In this document: piece after piece, positions 25,612 to 33,665 of the stretch
Position numbering within the stretch: position 1 is the stretch's first letter
How the letters are laid out: the number at the start of each line of letters is the position of its first letter
Source: Ardenticatenaceae bacterium
Lineage (GTDB): Bacteria; Chloroflexota; Anaerolineae; Promineifilales; Promineifilaceae
Reading direction: 5' to 3'
Assembly: GCA_020634235.1 (NCBI GenBank)
Contig: JACKCB010000002.1
Coordinates: 186,001-250,000 of the forward strand
Length of the DNA: 64,000 bases
Position numbers and translations under genes: made by a program
The notes under the pieces: model-generated
Databases searched by the model: none
The model's input: only the letters and a program-made list of their open reading frames with translations
What the model was told of the DNA's origin: nothing

Positions 25612-25634
25612 CCACGCGCCGGCGCAGAAATGAA

Positions 25635-25662
25635 AGAGCCAGCCCCGGCCGGGGCTGGCTCT
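25635..25662. terminator. 28-bp perfect palindrome between convergent genes
   Basis: AGAGCCAGCCCCGG at 25635-25648 is followed immediately by its exact reverse complement (25649-25662), and CCCCGGCCGGGG forms the centre. It can form a very stable hairpin in RNA from either side of the convergent glycosyltransferase and jag genes. There is no T-tract, so termination is likely but not classical. Confidence 0.65.
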
Positions 25663-25688
25663 GGTAATCAACAGGAAAGCGCGCCAGG

Positions 25689-26570
25689 TTACTTGGGGTA
25701 GATACGCACCCGGCGGCGCGCTCCTTCACCTGTGCTCTGGGTGGTTACCCGGTGATCGTTGCGCAGGGCCATGTGGATGATGCGCCGGTCGTAGGGAGAC
25801 ATAGGCTCCAGCGTGACGGCCTGGCCGCGCTTCACCGCTTTGCGGGCCATGCGCTGGGCCAACTGCGCCAGGGCATTCTGCCGCCGGTCGCGGTACCCTT
25901 CCACGTCAATCAAAAAGTCGGCGCGCTGATGCAGCGCGTGGCCGGCCATCAGCCGGGCGATGTATTGCAGGTCATTCATCGTTTCGCCGCGCGCGCCAAT
26001 GAGCATGTGGGCATCTGGACCAACCACGTTTAGAACCAGCAGTTCCCGGCCGGTGAGGTCATCCGGCTCAGAATGCTTCACTTCAACAGTCGCATTCAGC
26101 CCCATCCGGGCGATTAGCTCCTCCACGATCTGCACGGTGACGGTCACCGTTTCATCCACTTCCTCCGCCGCTTCCGGCGCGGCCGGTGCCTCCCCGGCCG
26201 GGTGTGCCGCCTCTGCCGACTCTACCGGCGCGGCTTCAGCCACGTCGGCGGTCTCGGCGACCGGTTCTGGTGTGGGGGGCGTGGGTTCGGGCGGCTCTGC
26301 CGCGGGCGGGGCTGCGGTCACCGGGACCGGGGGGGCGATTGCCCCGGCCGGGGGCGGCTGTACCGGGGCGGGTCTGGGGGGGGCTGGCTTTATCGGGGTC
26401 AGGCGAACCACTGCCTCCCGGCCACCCAGACCCAAGAAACCCCGCCGCCCCTCATCAACAACCTCAATCGTGACGTCCTTCTGGCTCAAACCCAGGGCCG
26501 CCAATCCTGCGGCCACGGCCGACTCGACGTCAACGCCGTGAAATTCTTTCGCTTGCTCTTGTTCGCTCAT
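25689..26570 (-). CDS. jag: Jag/SpoIIIJ-associated RNA-binding protein (KhpB)
   Basis: The 293-residue protein has an N-terminal Jag_N domain (MSEQEQAKEFHGVDVESAV, DVTIEVVDEGRRGFLGLGG). A long Pro/Ala/Glu-rich linker spans about residues 60-140. The KH domain follows (GRELLVLNVVGPDAHMLIGARGETMNDLQYIARL), then a C-terminal R3H domain (MSPYDRRIIHMALRNDHRVTTQSTGEG). It binds RNA and in other bacteria helps control cell division or envelope synthesis with KhpA. It lies 44 bp after yidC, the classic arrangement. The linker is richer in proline than in most Jag proteins and includes the PAG triplets encoded by the iterated palindrome. Confidence 0.95.
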   Translation of the reverse strand: MSEQEQAKEFHGVDVESAVAAGLAALGLSQKDVTIEVVDEGRRGFLGLGGREAVVRLTPIKPAPPRPAPVQPPPAGAIAPPVPVTAAPPAAEPPEPTPPTPEPVAETADVAEAAPVESAEAAHPAGEAPAAPEAAEEVDETVTVTVQIVEELIARMGLNATVEVKHSEPDDLTGRELLVLNVVGPDAHMLIGARGETMNDLQYIARLMAGHALHQRADFLIDVEGYRDRRQNALAQLAQRMARKAVKRGQAVTLEPMSPYDRRIIHMALRNDHRVTTQSTGEGARRRVRIYPK

Positions 26571-26614
26571 GGTCTATCCTCAATGTCGCGCCTGACAATC
26601 GTGGCTGCCCCACG

Positions 26615-27559
26615 TTAACGTCGTTTCTTTTTCTTAGACTTGGCCGTGTTCGATTTGGCCGGGCCAGACCCTGTGGACGGCTTTCCCTTCTTGGCCTCGG
26701 CACGGCCGTTGCTAGAGGCTGTTGCCGGTTCGGCCAGCACCTCGTCGGCCACAATCTCGGCCTCACCCTCCACTGCCAGGTCGGCCGAGCTTTTGGCCGG
26801 CACTTTGGGGGCCATGCTGCCTGGCGGGGGCATGTTGCGCCGGATAAGCCAGCCCTGCCCAATGCCGATGACATTGGAGAGGATGAAGTAGAGGGATAAC
26901 CCGGCCGGGAAGCTCAACGACATGAAGCCAAACATAACCGGCATGGTCACCTGCATCGACTGCGTCATGCCCGCCATCGGATTCTCTTCTTGCTTGCCCT
27001 TGCCCTTCTTGTTCTTGTCCTCTTCCGGCTTGCGCGGCGAAAGCAGCTTCTGCTGCAGCCAGGTAGTGGCAAACACAACAATTGGCAGCACAAAGAGCGG
27101 GTCCGGCTGGGCCAGATTCATCCAGAGGAAGCTGTTACTCAGCGGGAACAAATTTTGCAGGTCGATGAAGGAATAAACGCGCTGCCCCAGTTCAAAGGTG
27201 GACAACGGCGTCGAACTCAACAGCAAGCGAATCGCCTGGTAGAGGCCAAACAAAATTGGCATCTGCAGCAGCAGGGGTAAACAGCCCAGCAAGCTCTCCG
27301 CCGGATTGTAGCCAATGCGGGCGAACTCTTCCTGCATCTTTTGCGGATTATCTTTGTATTTCTTCTGGATGGCCTGGATCTGCGGCTGCATCTCCTGCGC
27401 TTTCAGGCTGGAACGCTGCTGGCGCATGTTCAGCGGCAGAGTTACCAATCGAATTGCCAGGGTGAACACGGCAATCGCCAGGAAGAAGTTATTGCCCAAA
27501 AAATCATAGAGCATTAACAGCGCATTGATCATGGGATTTACGACAAAAGTGTCCCACAT
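26615..27559 (-). CDS. yidC: Membrane protein insertase YidC
   Basis: The 314-residue protein is of the short, Gram-positive-like type lacking the large periplasmic domain of E. coli YidC. It has an N-terminal helix, the cytoplasmic loop MRQQRSSLKAQEMQPQIQAI, the CLPLLLQMPILFGLYQAIR helix and the C-terminal SFPAGLSLYFILSNVIGIGQG helix. The tail is long and strongly basic (ending KSKKKKRR), able to contact the ribosome. It inserts membrane proteins alone or with SecYEG. There is no lipobox. It sits in the rpmH-rnpA-yidD-yidC-jag block, with a PQQ lipoprotein between yidD and yidC. Confidence 0.95.
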   Translation of the reverse strand: MWDTFVVNPMINALLMLYDFLGNNFFLAIAVFTLAIRLVTLPLNMRQQRSSLKAQEMQPQIQAIQKKYKDNPQKMQEEFARIGYNPAESLLGCLPLLLQMPILFGLYQAIRLLLSSTPLSTFELGQRVYSFIDLQNLFPLSNSFLWMNLAQPDPLFVLPIVVFATTWLQQKLLSPRKPEEDKNKKGKGKQEENPMAGMTQSMQVTMPVMFGFMSLSFPAGLSLYFILSNVIGIGQGWLIRRNMPPPGSMAPKVPAKSSADLAVEGEAEIVADEVLAEPATASSNGRAEAKKGKPSTGSGPAKSNTAKSKKKKRR

Positions 27560-27638
27560 AGAATTCCCTTACAATCGTCCGCGGCGCTCCAACTGAAACC
27601 CGGCGGCCAACGCCAAAAACAAGATAGCAGGCAAATGG

Positions 27639-28796
27639 TTACTCTTGCGCCGGCGGGGTAAATTCAAATCCCTGCGCGCCGGTAGCCATATCATAAACAA
27701 TTAGCAGCGACGAATAGGCCAGCGGCGCTACCACAATCATATCTTCCACAATGACAGGGGCAGTGAAAATGGGTGCCGGGGTTGGTGTCCGCCAGACTTC
27801 GCTGCCGTCTACCCCTTTCAGGGCTAACAATTCGCCGCGCAGCACGCCATCTTCGGCTTCAGTGGTTACTTGCCCGGAAGCGACATACAGAACACCATCC
27901 TGGTAGACCGGCGCGCTCTGGATCAGGTAGGAGGCGCTGGCCTGCCACTGCAATTCCCCGTTGACGGTGACGGCGTAGATGTTGCCATCAATATCGCCAA
28001 AAAAGACCAGGCCATCGCCAACCGCCGGGGCACTCCAGACCAGGTTCTGCGCTGAGTAGGCCCATAGTTCCCGGCCGGTGCCCAATTCCAGGGCATGGAG
28101 CTTATGGTCAAAGCTGGAGACAAAGACGCTGTCACCGTCAATCACCGGCTGGCTGGCCACCGCGCCCGGCAGTTCCGCCTGCCACACCATCTGGCCGGTG
28201 TCCGCCTGCAAAGCATACACAGACTTATCCAGCGAGGCTACGTAAACAATGCCATCATGATAAAGTGGCTCGCCCCAGATACTGTGGCCGGTCGCAAAGC
28301 GCCACAACTCCGCCCCGGTGGTTGCATCCACGGCAATCAGCTCGTTGTCGGCGGTGCCAAAGTAGCCTTCATCCCCGGACTGGTGCGGGGGGGCAATGAT
28401 GCGATCATTGGCCAGCGTGCTGCTAGACCAGAGTATTGGCGGGACACCGGCCGCATCATCTTGCAAGCCATACAGCGTGACCGTGGGGTTGGGGGAGAAC
28501 ATGCCCCCCGGCCGGCCATAATCGCCAATCAGCACCCGACCATCCAGCACCGATGGGGCGGCATAGAACTGCACGGCCGTCTCGAAGGCCTCGGGGAAGG
28601 ACCAAACCAGTTCTTGCTGAACGACGTCCACCGCGTAGACGCCGGGTCCAAAAGCGACGTAGACTCGGCTCCCAGAGGCCGATAGGCCAGGCCAGTTGGT
28701 ATTGGTAATACCACCACCACAGGCAACCAGCACCACACTGGCTGCTAGCAGTACAAGAATGAAAGGTCGCCAGAGCGGCCGTTTTGCAGCATACAA
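27639..28796 (-). CDS. PQQ-type beta-propeller lipoprotein (BamB-like)
   Basis: The TTG at 28796 is chosen as the start because GGAGG lies seven bases upstream. The 385-residue protein has a lipoprotein signal ending VLVAC and then repeated PQQ propeller blades such as GELIAVDATTGAELWRF, SVYALQADTGQMVWQAEL, KLHALELGTGRELW and NIYAVTVNGELQWQA. BamB of the outer-membrane beta-barrel machine has this fold, but no other Bam component is visible here. It may assist folding of exported proteins alongside YidC. Its insertion into the rpmH-yidC block is unusual. It sits 15 bp after yidD. Confidence 0.85.
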   Translation of the reverse strand: MYAAKRPLWRPFILVLLAASVVLVACGGGITNTNWPGLSASGSRVYVAFGPGVYAVDVVQQELVWSFPEAFETAVQFYAAPSVLDGRVLIGDYGRPGGMFSPNPTVTLYGLQDDAAGVPPILWSSSTLANDRIIAPPHQSGDEGYFGTADNELIAVDATTGAELWRFATGHSIWGEPLYHDGIVYVASLDKSVYALQADTGQMVWQAELPGAVASQPVIDGDSVFVSSFDHKLHALELGTGRELWAYSAQNLVWSAPAVGDGLVFFGDIDGNIYAVTVNGELQWQASASYLIQSAPVYQDGVLYVASGQVTTEAEDGVLRGELLALKGVDGSEVWRTPTPAPIFTAPVIVEDMIVVAPLAYSSLLIVYDMATGAQGFEFTPPAQE

Positions 28797-28811
28797 AGGA
28801 GGACCTCCGTG

Positions 28812-29021
28812 CTATGGAACCGGGTCATAACCGCCTGGACTAAACGGGTGGCAGCGACCAATACGTTTGATCGCCATCCAGCCGCCCTTGAGCGCCCCAT
28901 ATTTCGCGATCGCTTCATAGCCATAATGCGAGCAGGAAGGGGTAAAACGACAGCTCGGGGGCATAACCCGGGAAAAGGTCATTTGATAGAACCGGATAAG
29001 GAGCAAAAGAATCTTTTTCAT
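28812..29021 (-). CDS. yidD: Membrane protein insertion efficiency factor YidD
   Basis: The 69-residue protein starts at ATG 29021, sharing one base with the rnpA stop (TAATG). It has the family signature RFYQMTFSRVMPPSCRFTPSCSHYGYEAIAKYGALKGGWMAIKRIGRCHPFSPGGYDPVP in order: an amphipathic N-terminal helix, two conserved cysteines, and the terminal HPFSPGGYDPVP. YidD aids membrane insertion of proteins and was long annotated as a haemolysin-like ORF. Confidence 0.95.
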   Translation of the reverse strand: MKKILLLLIRFYQMTFSRVMPPSCRFTPSCSHYGYEAIAKYGALKGGWMAIKRIGRCHPFSPGGYDPVP

Positions 29022-29383
29022 TAGCTTCCGCTCATGCCAGTGTCCTGGCGGAGCAGGTTGGCCCGCAAGAGGAGCCGCTTCACCGCCATCTGGACCTCGG
29101 CAAAAGAGGCTGTTGCCATCTCCGGGCTGGCCACAAACAGGCAATCCCAGCCCGCTTCAAGCTGTGAAAGCTGGCCGTGTATGGCTTCCCGCACCAGCCG
29201 CTTTGCCCGGTTGCGCACCACGGCGTTACCAACGCGCCGGCTGACCGAGATGGCAAATCGGGCGTTTGCCCGGTCATTGTTCATGACATACAGGGTGAGC
29301 AGCGGATGGTAAGAACGCCGGCCGTTGCGCCGCACATGCTGAATGTCGGCAGAACGCCGCAAGCGATTCGGACGGGGTAGCAT
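29021..29383 (-). CDS. rnpA: Ribonuclease P protein component
   Basis: The 120-residue protein matches RNase P protein in size and basic character. It has RLRRSADIQHVRRNGRR, the substrate-contacting beta strand FAISVSRRVGNAVVRNRAKRLVREA (RNR motif), and a C-terminal helix ending in a Leu/Arg-rich stretch. It joins the RNA subunit in processing tRNA 5' ends. It overlaps yidD by one base and follows rpmH by 106 bp. Confidence 0.95.
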   Translation of the reverse strand: MLPRPNRLRRSADIQHVRRNGRRSYHPLLTLYVMNNDRANARFAISVSRRVGNAVVRNRAKRLVREAIHGQLSQLEAGWDCLFVASPEMATASFAEVQMAVKRLLLRANLLRQDTGMSGS

Positions 29384-29489
29384 CCCTTCACGTTGTTACC
29401 GGGGGGAGCGGGGTGGCGCAGTGGGAGGGAAAAGCAGGCTGGCCGGTCCCCGGCCGGGTACATTCCCCCGGCCGGGCGCAGACAAACCC

Positions 29490-29708
29490 TTAGCCGCCAC
29501 TGCGCTTGACAGAGCGGTAAGCCGTGGCGCTGGTGCCATTCCAGTTAACACGCTTCACGTGCTCGTTCATCTTGGGGGTCAGGCTGAGCCGCCCTTTGGC
29601 ACGGCGTGACTTGAGAACCTCACGACCGGCACGGGTTTTCATGCGCTGGCGAAAACCATGAACACGGACACGGCGACGAATCTTGGGCTGATAAGTACGT
29701 TTGGGCAT
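29490..29708 (-). CDS. rpmH: Ribosomal protein bL34, with C-terminal extension
   Basis: The first about 45 residues (KRTYQPKIRRRVRVHGFRQRM, KTRAGREVLKSRRAKGR) are a typical bL34, a small rRNA-binding protein of the large subunit. Most bL34 proteins stop near residue 44-50 (RxxKGRxxL). Here the frame continues to 72 residues with KMNEHVKRVNWNGTSATAYRSV. The ribosome site GGAG is 11 bases upstream and a hairpin with T-run precedes it. A frameshift is not indicated because the terminal part ends at a normal stop before rnpA. Confidence 0.93.
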   Translation of the reverse strand: MPKRTYQPKIRRRVRVHGFRQRMKTRAGREVLKSRRAKGRLSLTPKMNEHVKRVNWNGTSATAYRSVKRSGG

Positions 29709-29723
29709 GTCTTAATCTTCTCC

Positions 29724-29750
29724 AAAAAAACAAGGGCTTTCCGCCCTGTT
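29724..29750 (-). promoter_or_regulatory. Terminator-like hairpin immediately before rpmH
   Basis: On the minus strand AACAGGGC (29750-29743), a GGAAA loop and GCCCTTGTT (29737-29729) form a stem with one bulged base. It is followed by seven T residues and, within 20 bases, the rpmH ribosome site and ATG. It could be an attenuator in the long rpmH leader or the end of transcripts coming from murA. Confidence 0.6.
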
Positions 29751-29841
29751 GTCATATTGCACAGTTTCAAACAGTTGTCGAGACCTGGCTCCAATCTGGG
29801 TACCGGGCAGAAGCGGGCTACCCTCATTAGAGCAGCTAGGG

Positions 29842-29870
29842 ATTATAGCCAACCGCCAGGCGTCGGTCAA
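29842..29870 (-). promoter_or_regulatory. Strong promoter of the rpmH-rnpA-yidD block
   Basis: TTGACC (29870-29865) and a perfect TATAAT (29847-29842) are separated by 17 bases on the minus strand. Initiation near 29835 yields a leader of about 127 nt that includes the hairpin at 29724-29750. Confidence 0.83.
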
Positions 29871-29948
29871 ATTTCCTGTGGGCGGTAAAGCGCCCCGGCC
29901 GGGGGGCCACACCGGCCAACCAAACCACCCTACCCCACCTGCGCCAGG

Positions 29949-31247
29949 CTAAGAATCTAGGCGCGTGATGTTGGCCCCCAGGGCGCGCAGCTTATGTTCC
30001 ACCTGCTCATAGCCGCGGTCAATCTGCTGGATGTTGTGGATGGTGCTGACCCCGCGGGCACACAGCGCCGCCAGAACCATAGCCATCCCCGCCCGAATGT
30101 CCGGACTGGTTACCCCTTGCGGGTTGGCGTTTAGCGGCGATGGGCCTTGCACCAGCACCCGGTGCGGGTCACACAGCACAATCTGCGCCCCCATGAACTT
30201 CAGCTTGTCCACAAAGAAAAAGCGGCTCTCATACATCCAGTCGTGCAGCAGCACCGACCCCTGCGACTGTGAGGCCAGCACTACCAGAATGCTCATCAAA
30301 TCCGGCGGGAAGCCGGGCCAGGGCATGGGCTTGATTTCTGGAATGCGCCCACCCAGCGCCGGCTCAATGGTCAGTGACTGCCCGGCCGGGACGACAATAT
30401 CCGGGCCATCCACTTCCCAGGCAACGCCCAGCCGGCCATACACCAGGCCAATCATGCCCAGATCAGCCGGTGACGCGTTGGCAATGCGCACCGCGCCACC
30501 CGTGACAGCTGCCGCCCCAATGAAGCTGCCCACCTCCATGAAGTCCGCGCCAATTGTGAACTCCCCGCCGCCCAGGCTGGGCACGCCCTGGATACGCAGC
30601 CGGTTGCTGCCAATCCCCTCAATCCGTGCCCCCAACTGGTTCAGGAGGTGGCACAGGTCTTGCACATGCGGTTCGCTGGCGGCATTATCGATAATTGTCT
30701 CCCCTCTGGCCAGCACCGCGGCCATCACCGTATTCTCAGTCGCCGTGACACTGGCTTCCGGCTGCAAGAAATAGCCGCCGCCATGCAGTGGGTTGGCCTG
30801 GATGGTAAACACCCCCTGGCGCGCTTCCAGGGCTACTGTGGCCCCTAGCGCGCGCAGCCCTTGCACATGGGTGTCCAACGGACGCCCGCCAATGACATCG
30901 CCGCCGGGGATGGGCAGGCTCACCTGCCCCATGCGGGCCAGCAGCGGCCCGGAAATGACAAAAGAGGCCCGCACCCGGCCGGCTAGCGCCGGGTCCAACT
31001 CTGTTTTGTGCAGATTACGGGCATGAATGCGCCAACTACCATCACCCACCTGGCAAACTTCCGCGCCCAGGTCCTGCATGATCAGCAGCATAGTGCGCAC
31101 GTCTTGAATGTCGGGGATGTTGTGCAGGGTGATGGGCTGATCAGAAAGCAGGCAGGCGGGTAAAACAGCCAGGGCAGCGTTCTTGTTGCCGCTGGCCCGA
31201 ATGGTGCCCTGTAATTTGTGCCCCCCCTCAATCACGAATCGACTCAT
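29949..31247 (-). CDS. murA: UDP-N-acetylglucosamine 1-carboxyvinyltransferase, Cys-to-Asp type
   Basis: It adds enolpyruvate to UDP-GlcNAc, the first committed step of peptidoglycan synthesis. Start 31247 (MSRFVIEGG) follows AAGGAAG. The 432-residue protein has SGNKNAALAVLPACLL (substrate loop), the flexible active-site loop IPGGDVIGGRPLDTH, and the C-terminal half with ENTVMAAVLARGET and FPPDLMSILVVLAS. The catalytic-loop cysteine of E. coli MurA (Cys115) is here Asp117. The same substitution makes mycobacterial and chlamydial MurA insensitive to fosfomycin. MurA supports a peptidoglycan wall in this organism. Confidence 0.94.
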   Translation of the reverse strand: MSRFVIEGGHKLQGTIRASGNKNAALAVLPACLLSDQPITLHNIPDIQDVRTMLLIMQDLGAEVCQVGDGSWRIHARNLHKTELDPALAGRVRASFVISGPLLARMGQVSLPIPGGDVIGGRPLDTHVQGLRALGATVALEARQGVFTIQANPLHGGGYFLQPEASVTATENTVMAAVLARGETIIDNAASEPHVQDLCHLLNQLGARIEGIGSNRLRIQGVPSLGGGEFTIGADFMEVGSFIGAAAVTGGAVRIANASPADLGMIGLVYGRLGVAWEVDGPDIVVPAGQSLTIEPALGGRIPEIKPMPWPGFPPDLMSILVVLASQSQGSVLLHDWMYESRFFFVDKLKFMGAQIVLCDPHRVLVQGPSPLNANPQGVTSPDIRAGMAMVLAALCARGVSTIHNIQQIDRGYEQVEHKLRALGANITRLDS

Positions 31248-31316
31248 GTGGTTCTTCCTTGGCGGTATGGCGCTGATTTTAGCCCCCGGCCGGGGGGGCG
31301 ACAACCCACGAAATGC

Positions 31317-32117
31317 CTACGCACCACGCCCTGCAGCCTGGTGCGCCAGCCGGGCCACAAACTGCTCCACCGCCTGGGCCACCAGCTCCGGCTGTTCCAG
31401 AGCCATCATGTGGCCGCCGCCGGGCACCACCAGCAGTTCCGCCTGGGGCAGCCCTTCAACCAACTGCTGGCTGAGGGCCAGCGGGGTCATCCGGTCTGCC
31501 TCACCGGCGATGACCAGGGTGGGAAGCTGAATACGGCCAAGCTGCGGGCGCAGGTCGAAGTGGGCACAGGCCAGAAGATCATGGTAAACGGTGGAGGGGG
31601 CATTTTGCAGCAGGCGTGCCCGGCCGGCCTCACGCAGCCCGGCCGGGGCATCTTTGGCCCATTCGTAATGGGCAATGCGCCCCATGGTAGCCGCAAAATC
31701 ATCCTGCACATGGTCCAAAATGGCGGGCGAGACGGGCAGGCAGGCCCCGCTGCCCACAATCACCAACCCGACCACCTGCGGTGGCGGCTGCTGGCCAATG
31801 TGCAGGGCAATGGCCCCGCCCATGGAGTGCCCTACCAGCACCACCTTCTCCAACGCCAGCGCGGCCATGAACTGGGTGATGGTAGCGGCATAAGCGCTGA
31901 TGCTATCCCGGCCGGGGCCGGCCGAACGGCCATGTCCGGGCAGGTCGGGAACGTAGACCGTGGCCTCGGGCAGCCGCCGCAGCGCCGCCGGCCAGTCCAG
32001 GTGGCTGGACGCCGCGCCGTGAATGAGCACGACGTTGGGTAACCCGGCCGGGGCGCCGGGGCGCTTTCCCTGGCGGGCATAGAACAGTCGTTGTTGGTCA
32101 AGCTGCAAATAGGGCAT
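31317..32117 (-). CDS. Alpha/beta hydrolase
   Basis: The 266-residue protein has the classic hydrolase order: oxyanion loop VLIHGAASSHLDW, PDLPGHGRS, nucleophile elbow VGHSMGG, acid loop VIAGEADRMTPL and the catalytic His in PGGGHMMALE. It is cytosolic, with no signal peptide. Esterases, haloperoxidases and C-C hydrolases share this fold, so the substrate is unknown. It lies 69 bp before murA and is probably co-transcribed with rdgB upstream of it. Confidence 0.88.
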   Translation of the reverse strand: MPYLQLDQQRLFYARQGKRPGAPAGLPNVVLIHGAASSHLDWPAALRRLPEATVYVPDLPGHGRSAGPGRDSISAYAATITQFMAALALEKVVLVGHSMGGAIALHIGQQPPPQVVGLVIVGSGACLPVSPAILDHVQDDFAATMGRIAHYEWAKDAPAGLREAGRARLLQNAPSTVYHDLLACAHFDLRPQLGRIQLPTLVIAGEADRMTPLALSQQLVEGLPQAELLVVPGGGHMMALEQPELVAQAVEQFVARLAHQAAGRGA

Positions 32118-32173
32118 GGGATACCTTTAGCCAACACAATCCGGGGCGCAAAGCGGCGCGTGCGTCGCCTGCA

Positions 32174-32776
32174 TCATTCCGCCAGGACCTGCCGCAGACG
32201 GGGCAGCAGGGCGGCCACCGCCCGGCCGCGATGGCTAATCTGGTGCTTCACCTCGGCCGGCAGTTCGGCCATCGTGACCCCCTTCTCCGCGACATAAAAG
32301 ACGGGATCGTAGCCAAAGCCGTGGTTCCCGGCCGGGGTCAGGGCAATCAATCCTTCGCAGGTACCCTCCGCCGTGCCCCGCAGCCCGGCCGGTTGGGCCA
32401 GGGCCACCACACAGCGGAAGCGCGCCGTGCGCTCCGTCCAGGGGACGCCGGCCAGGTTCGCCAGCAGATACTCATAGCGCTGGACCGGGGTCAGTCCCGT
32501 CCCGCCATAGCGCGCCGTGTATACCCCCGGCGCTCCTTGCAGCGCGTCCACCTCCAGGCCGGAATCGTCGGCCAGCGTCAGCAGGCCGGTGAGCTGAGCG
32601 TAAGCGGTCGCCTTCAGAATCGCGTTCTCACGAAAAGTGGCCCCGGTTTCGGCCACGTCCAACGTCACACCGGCATCATCCAGCGTGAGCCAGTCGATAG
32701 CCAGATGCTGCAACATGTCGGCCAATTCGGCCACCTTGCCCCGATTGTGAGTGGCAACCAATAGTTTGTGGGTCAT
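32174..32776 (-). CDS. rdgB: dITP/XTP pyrophosphatase (RdgB/HAM1)
   Basis: It removes non-canonical purine nucleoside triphosphates before incorporation. Start 32776 (MTHKLLVATHN) has GAGG seven bases upstream. An ATG seven codons earlier is less likely. The 200-residue protein shows LLVATHNRGKVAELADML, then GATFRENAILKATAYAQLTG, ADDSGLEVDALQGAPGVYTARYGG and GFGYDPVF, with the C-terminal KHQISHRGRA block. All family catalytic positions appear present. Confidence 0.95.
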   Translation of the reverse strand: MTHKLLVATHNRGKVAELADMLQHLAIDWLTLDDAGVTLDVAETGATFRENAILKATAYAQLTGLLTLADDSGLEVDALQGAPGVYTARYGGTGLTPVQRYEYLLANLAGVPWTERTARFRCVVALAQPAGLRGTAEGTCEGLIALTPAGNHGFGYDPVFYVAEKGVTMAELPAEVKHQISHRGRAVAALLPRLRQVLAE

Positions 32777-32800
32777 GCCTGTGCCTCGGTTAATCATTGA

Positions 32801-32828
32801 TTGACGCCGCTAAGGCATCTGCTATACT
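32801..32828 (+). promoter_or_regulatory. Promoter of the DUF177 gene
   Basis: TTGACG (32801-32806) and TATACT (32823-32828) are spaced by 16 bases. The promoter lies just upstream of the divergent rdgB start. The leader to ATG 32963 would be about 128 nt. Confidence 0.65.
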
Positions 32829-32962
32829 CGATTTTCGCGACCCGGCCGGGAATCGGACTGGTCCCCCATTTTACCATCCCGTCCCAAAGAGACGACTGTA
32901 TTGTGGCGGCGATCAGCCCCAGAAGACCACCCCCACCGCCGGCTAATGGATTAAGACAAGCC

Positions 32963-33493
32963 ATGAAAGAGAAAAACCGCTCCCGCCTACGCTTCAACTT
33001 CGGCTTCCTCATCGAAGGCGACCTGGGAGAAAGCCGGGAAATCGAGCTAGACTACCCCCGCATTCGCGTCAGTGACGATGTTGTCCTGAAGCCGCTCCAG
33101 GGCAAATTTCAGGTAAGCCGCACCTCCAAAGGGCTATACCTGCAAGGGGTCCTGACCAGCCATATCGAAACGGAGTGCACGCGCTGCCTCAACGCCGTCG
33201 ATCTGCCCATCAGCATCGAACTCGACGACTTGTTCTACTACCCACCCGCCGAAGCTCCGGAAGGCGAATTCACCATCGGCGAAGATGGCATCCTGGACCT
33301 GGCTCCGCTGGTCCGCGAACTCAGCTTGTTAGAAATCCCCATGCAGGTCTTCTGTCGCGAGGAATGCCTGGGGCTGTGCCCGGAATGCGGCCAGAACCTG
33401 AATGACGGCCCCTGCGACTGCCAGATCGACGACATCGACCCGCGCCTGGCCGCCCTGCGCGCCCTGTTGGATGATGACCAATTGAGCCGCTGA
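32963..33493 (+). CDS. DUF177 (YceD-like) protein
   Basis: Start 32963 (MKEKNRSRLRFNFG) is the ATG nearest the domain. The ribosome site is weak. The 176-residue protein has the DUF177 strand pattern, CTRCLNAVDLPISIELDDLF, and a Cys-rich C-terminus (CREECLGLCPECGQNLNDGPCDC). That region can bind zinc and is the diagnostic end of the family. In many bacteria DUF177 precedes rpmF (L32) and plays a part in 23S rRNA accumulation. Here no rpmF follows. The next gene is obgE, so it may still be a ribosome-related unit. Confidence 0.85.
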   Translation: MKEKNRSRLRFNFGFLIEGDLGESREIELDYPRIRVSDDVVLKPLQGKFQVSRTSKGLYLQGVLTSHIETECTRCLNAVDLPISIELDDLFYYPPAEAPEGEFTIGEDGILDLAPLVRELSLLEIPMQVFCREECLGLCPECGQNLNDGPCDCQIDDIDPRLAALRALLDDDQLSR

Positions 33494-33665
33494 CCGGCGA
33501 TCCAGTCGCCCGCGGGGGAGTCCGGCACGGCCAGGCAGTTGCGGTAAACACACGCCGCCCTTGCGCCCGTCTCACCATTTCTGGATAGATTGACATAAAC
33601 AATTCGTAACGAGAGTGCGCCACATGGAAGACATGTGCCGCACTTGATTGGATACCACAAAAACT

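Noticed and set aside
25635..25662. Transcription-factor operator
   Set aside because: The perfect palindrome lies between two convergent stop codons, where a terminator is the simpler reading.
29709..29948. Replication origin (DnaA boxes) next to rpmH
   Set aside because: No dnaA gene and no cluster of TTATCCACA-like boxes seen. The region holds a promoter and hairpin instead.
33590..33665. TTGACA at about 33590 as the obgE promoter
   Set aside because: No -10 hexamer at 16-18 bases downstream. obgE is more likely expressed from the DUF177 promoter.
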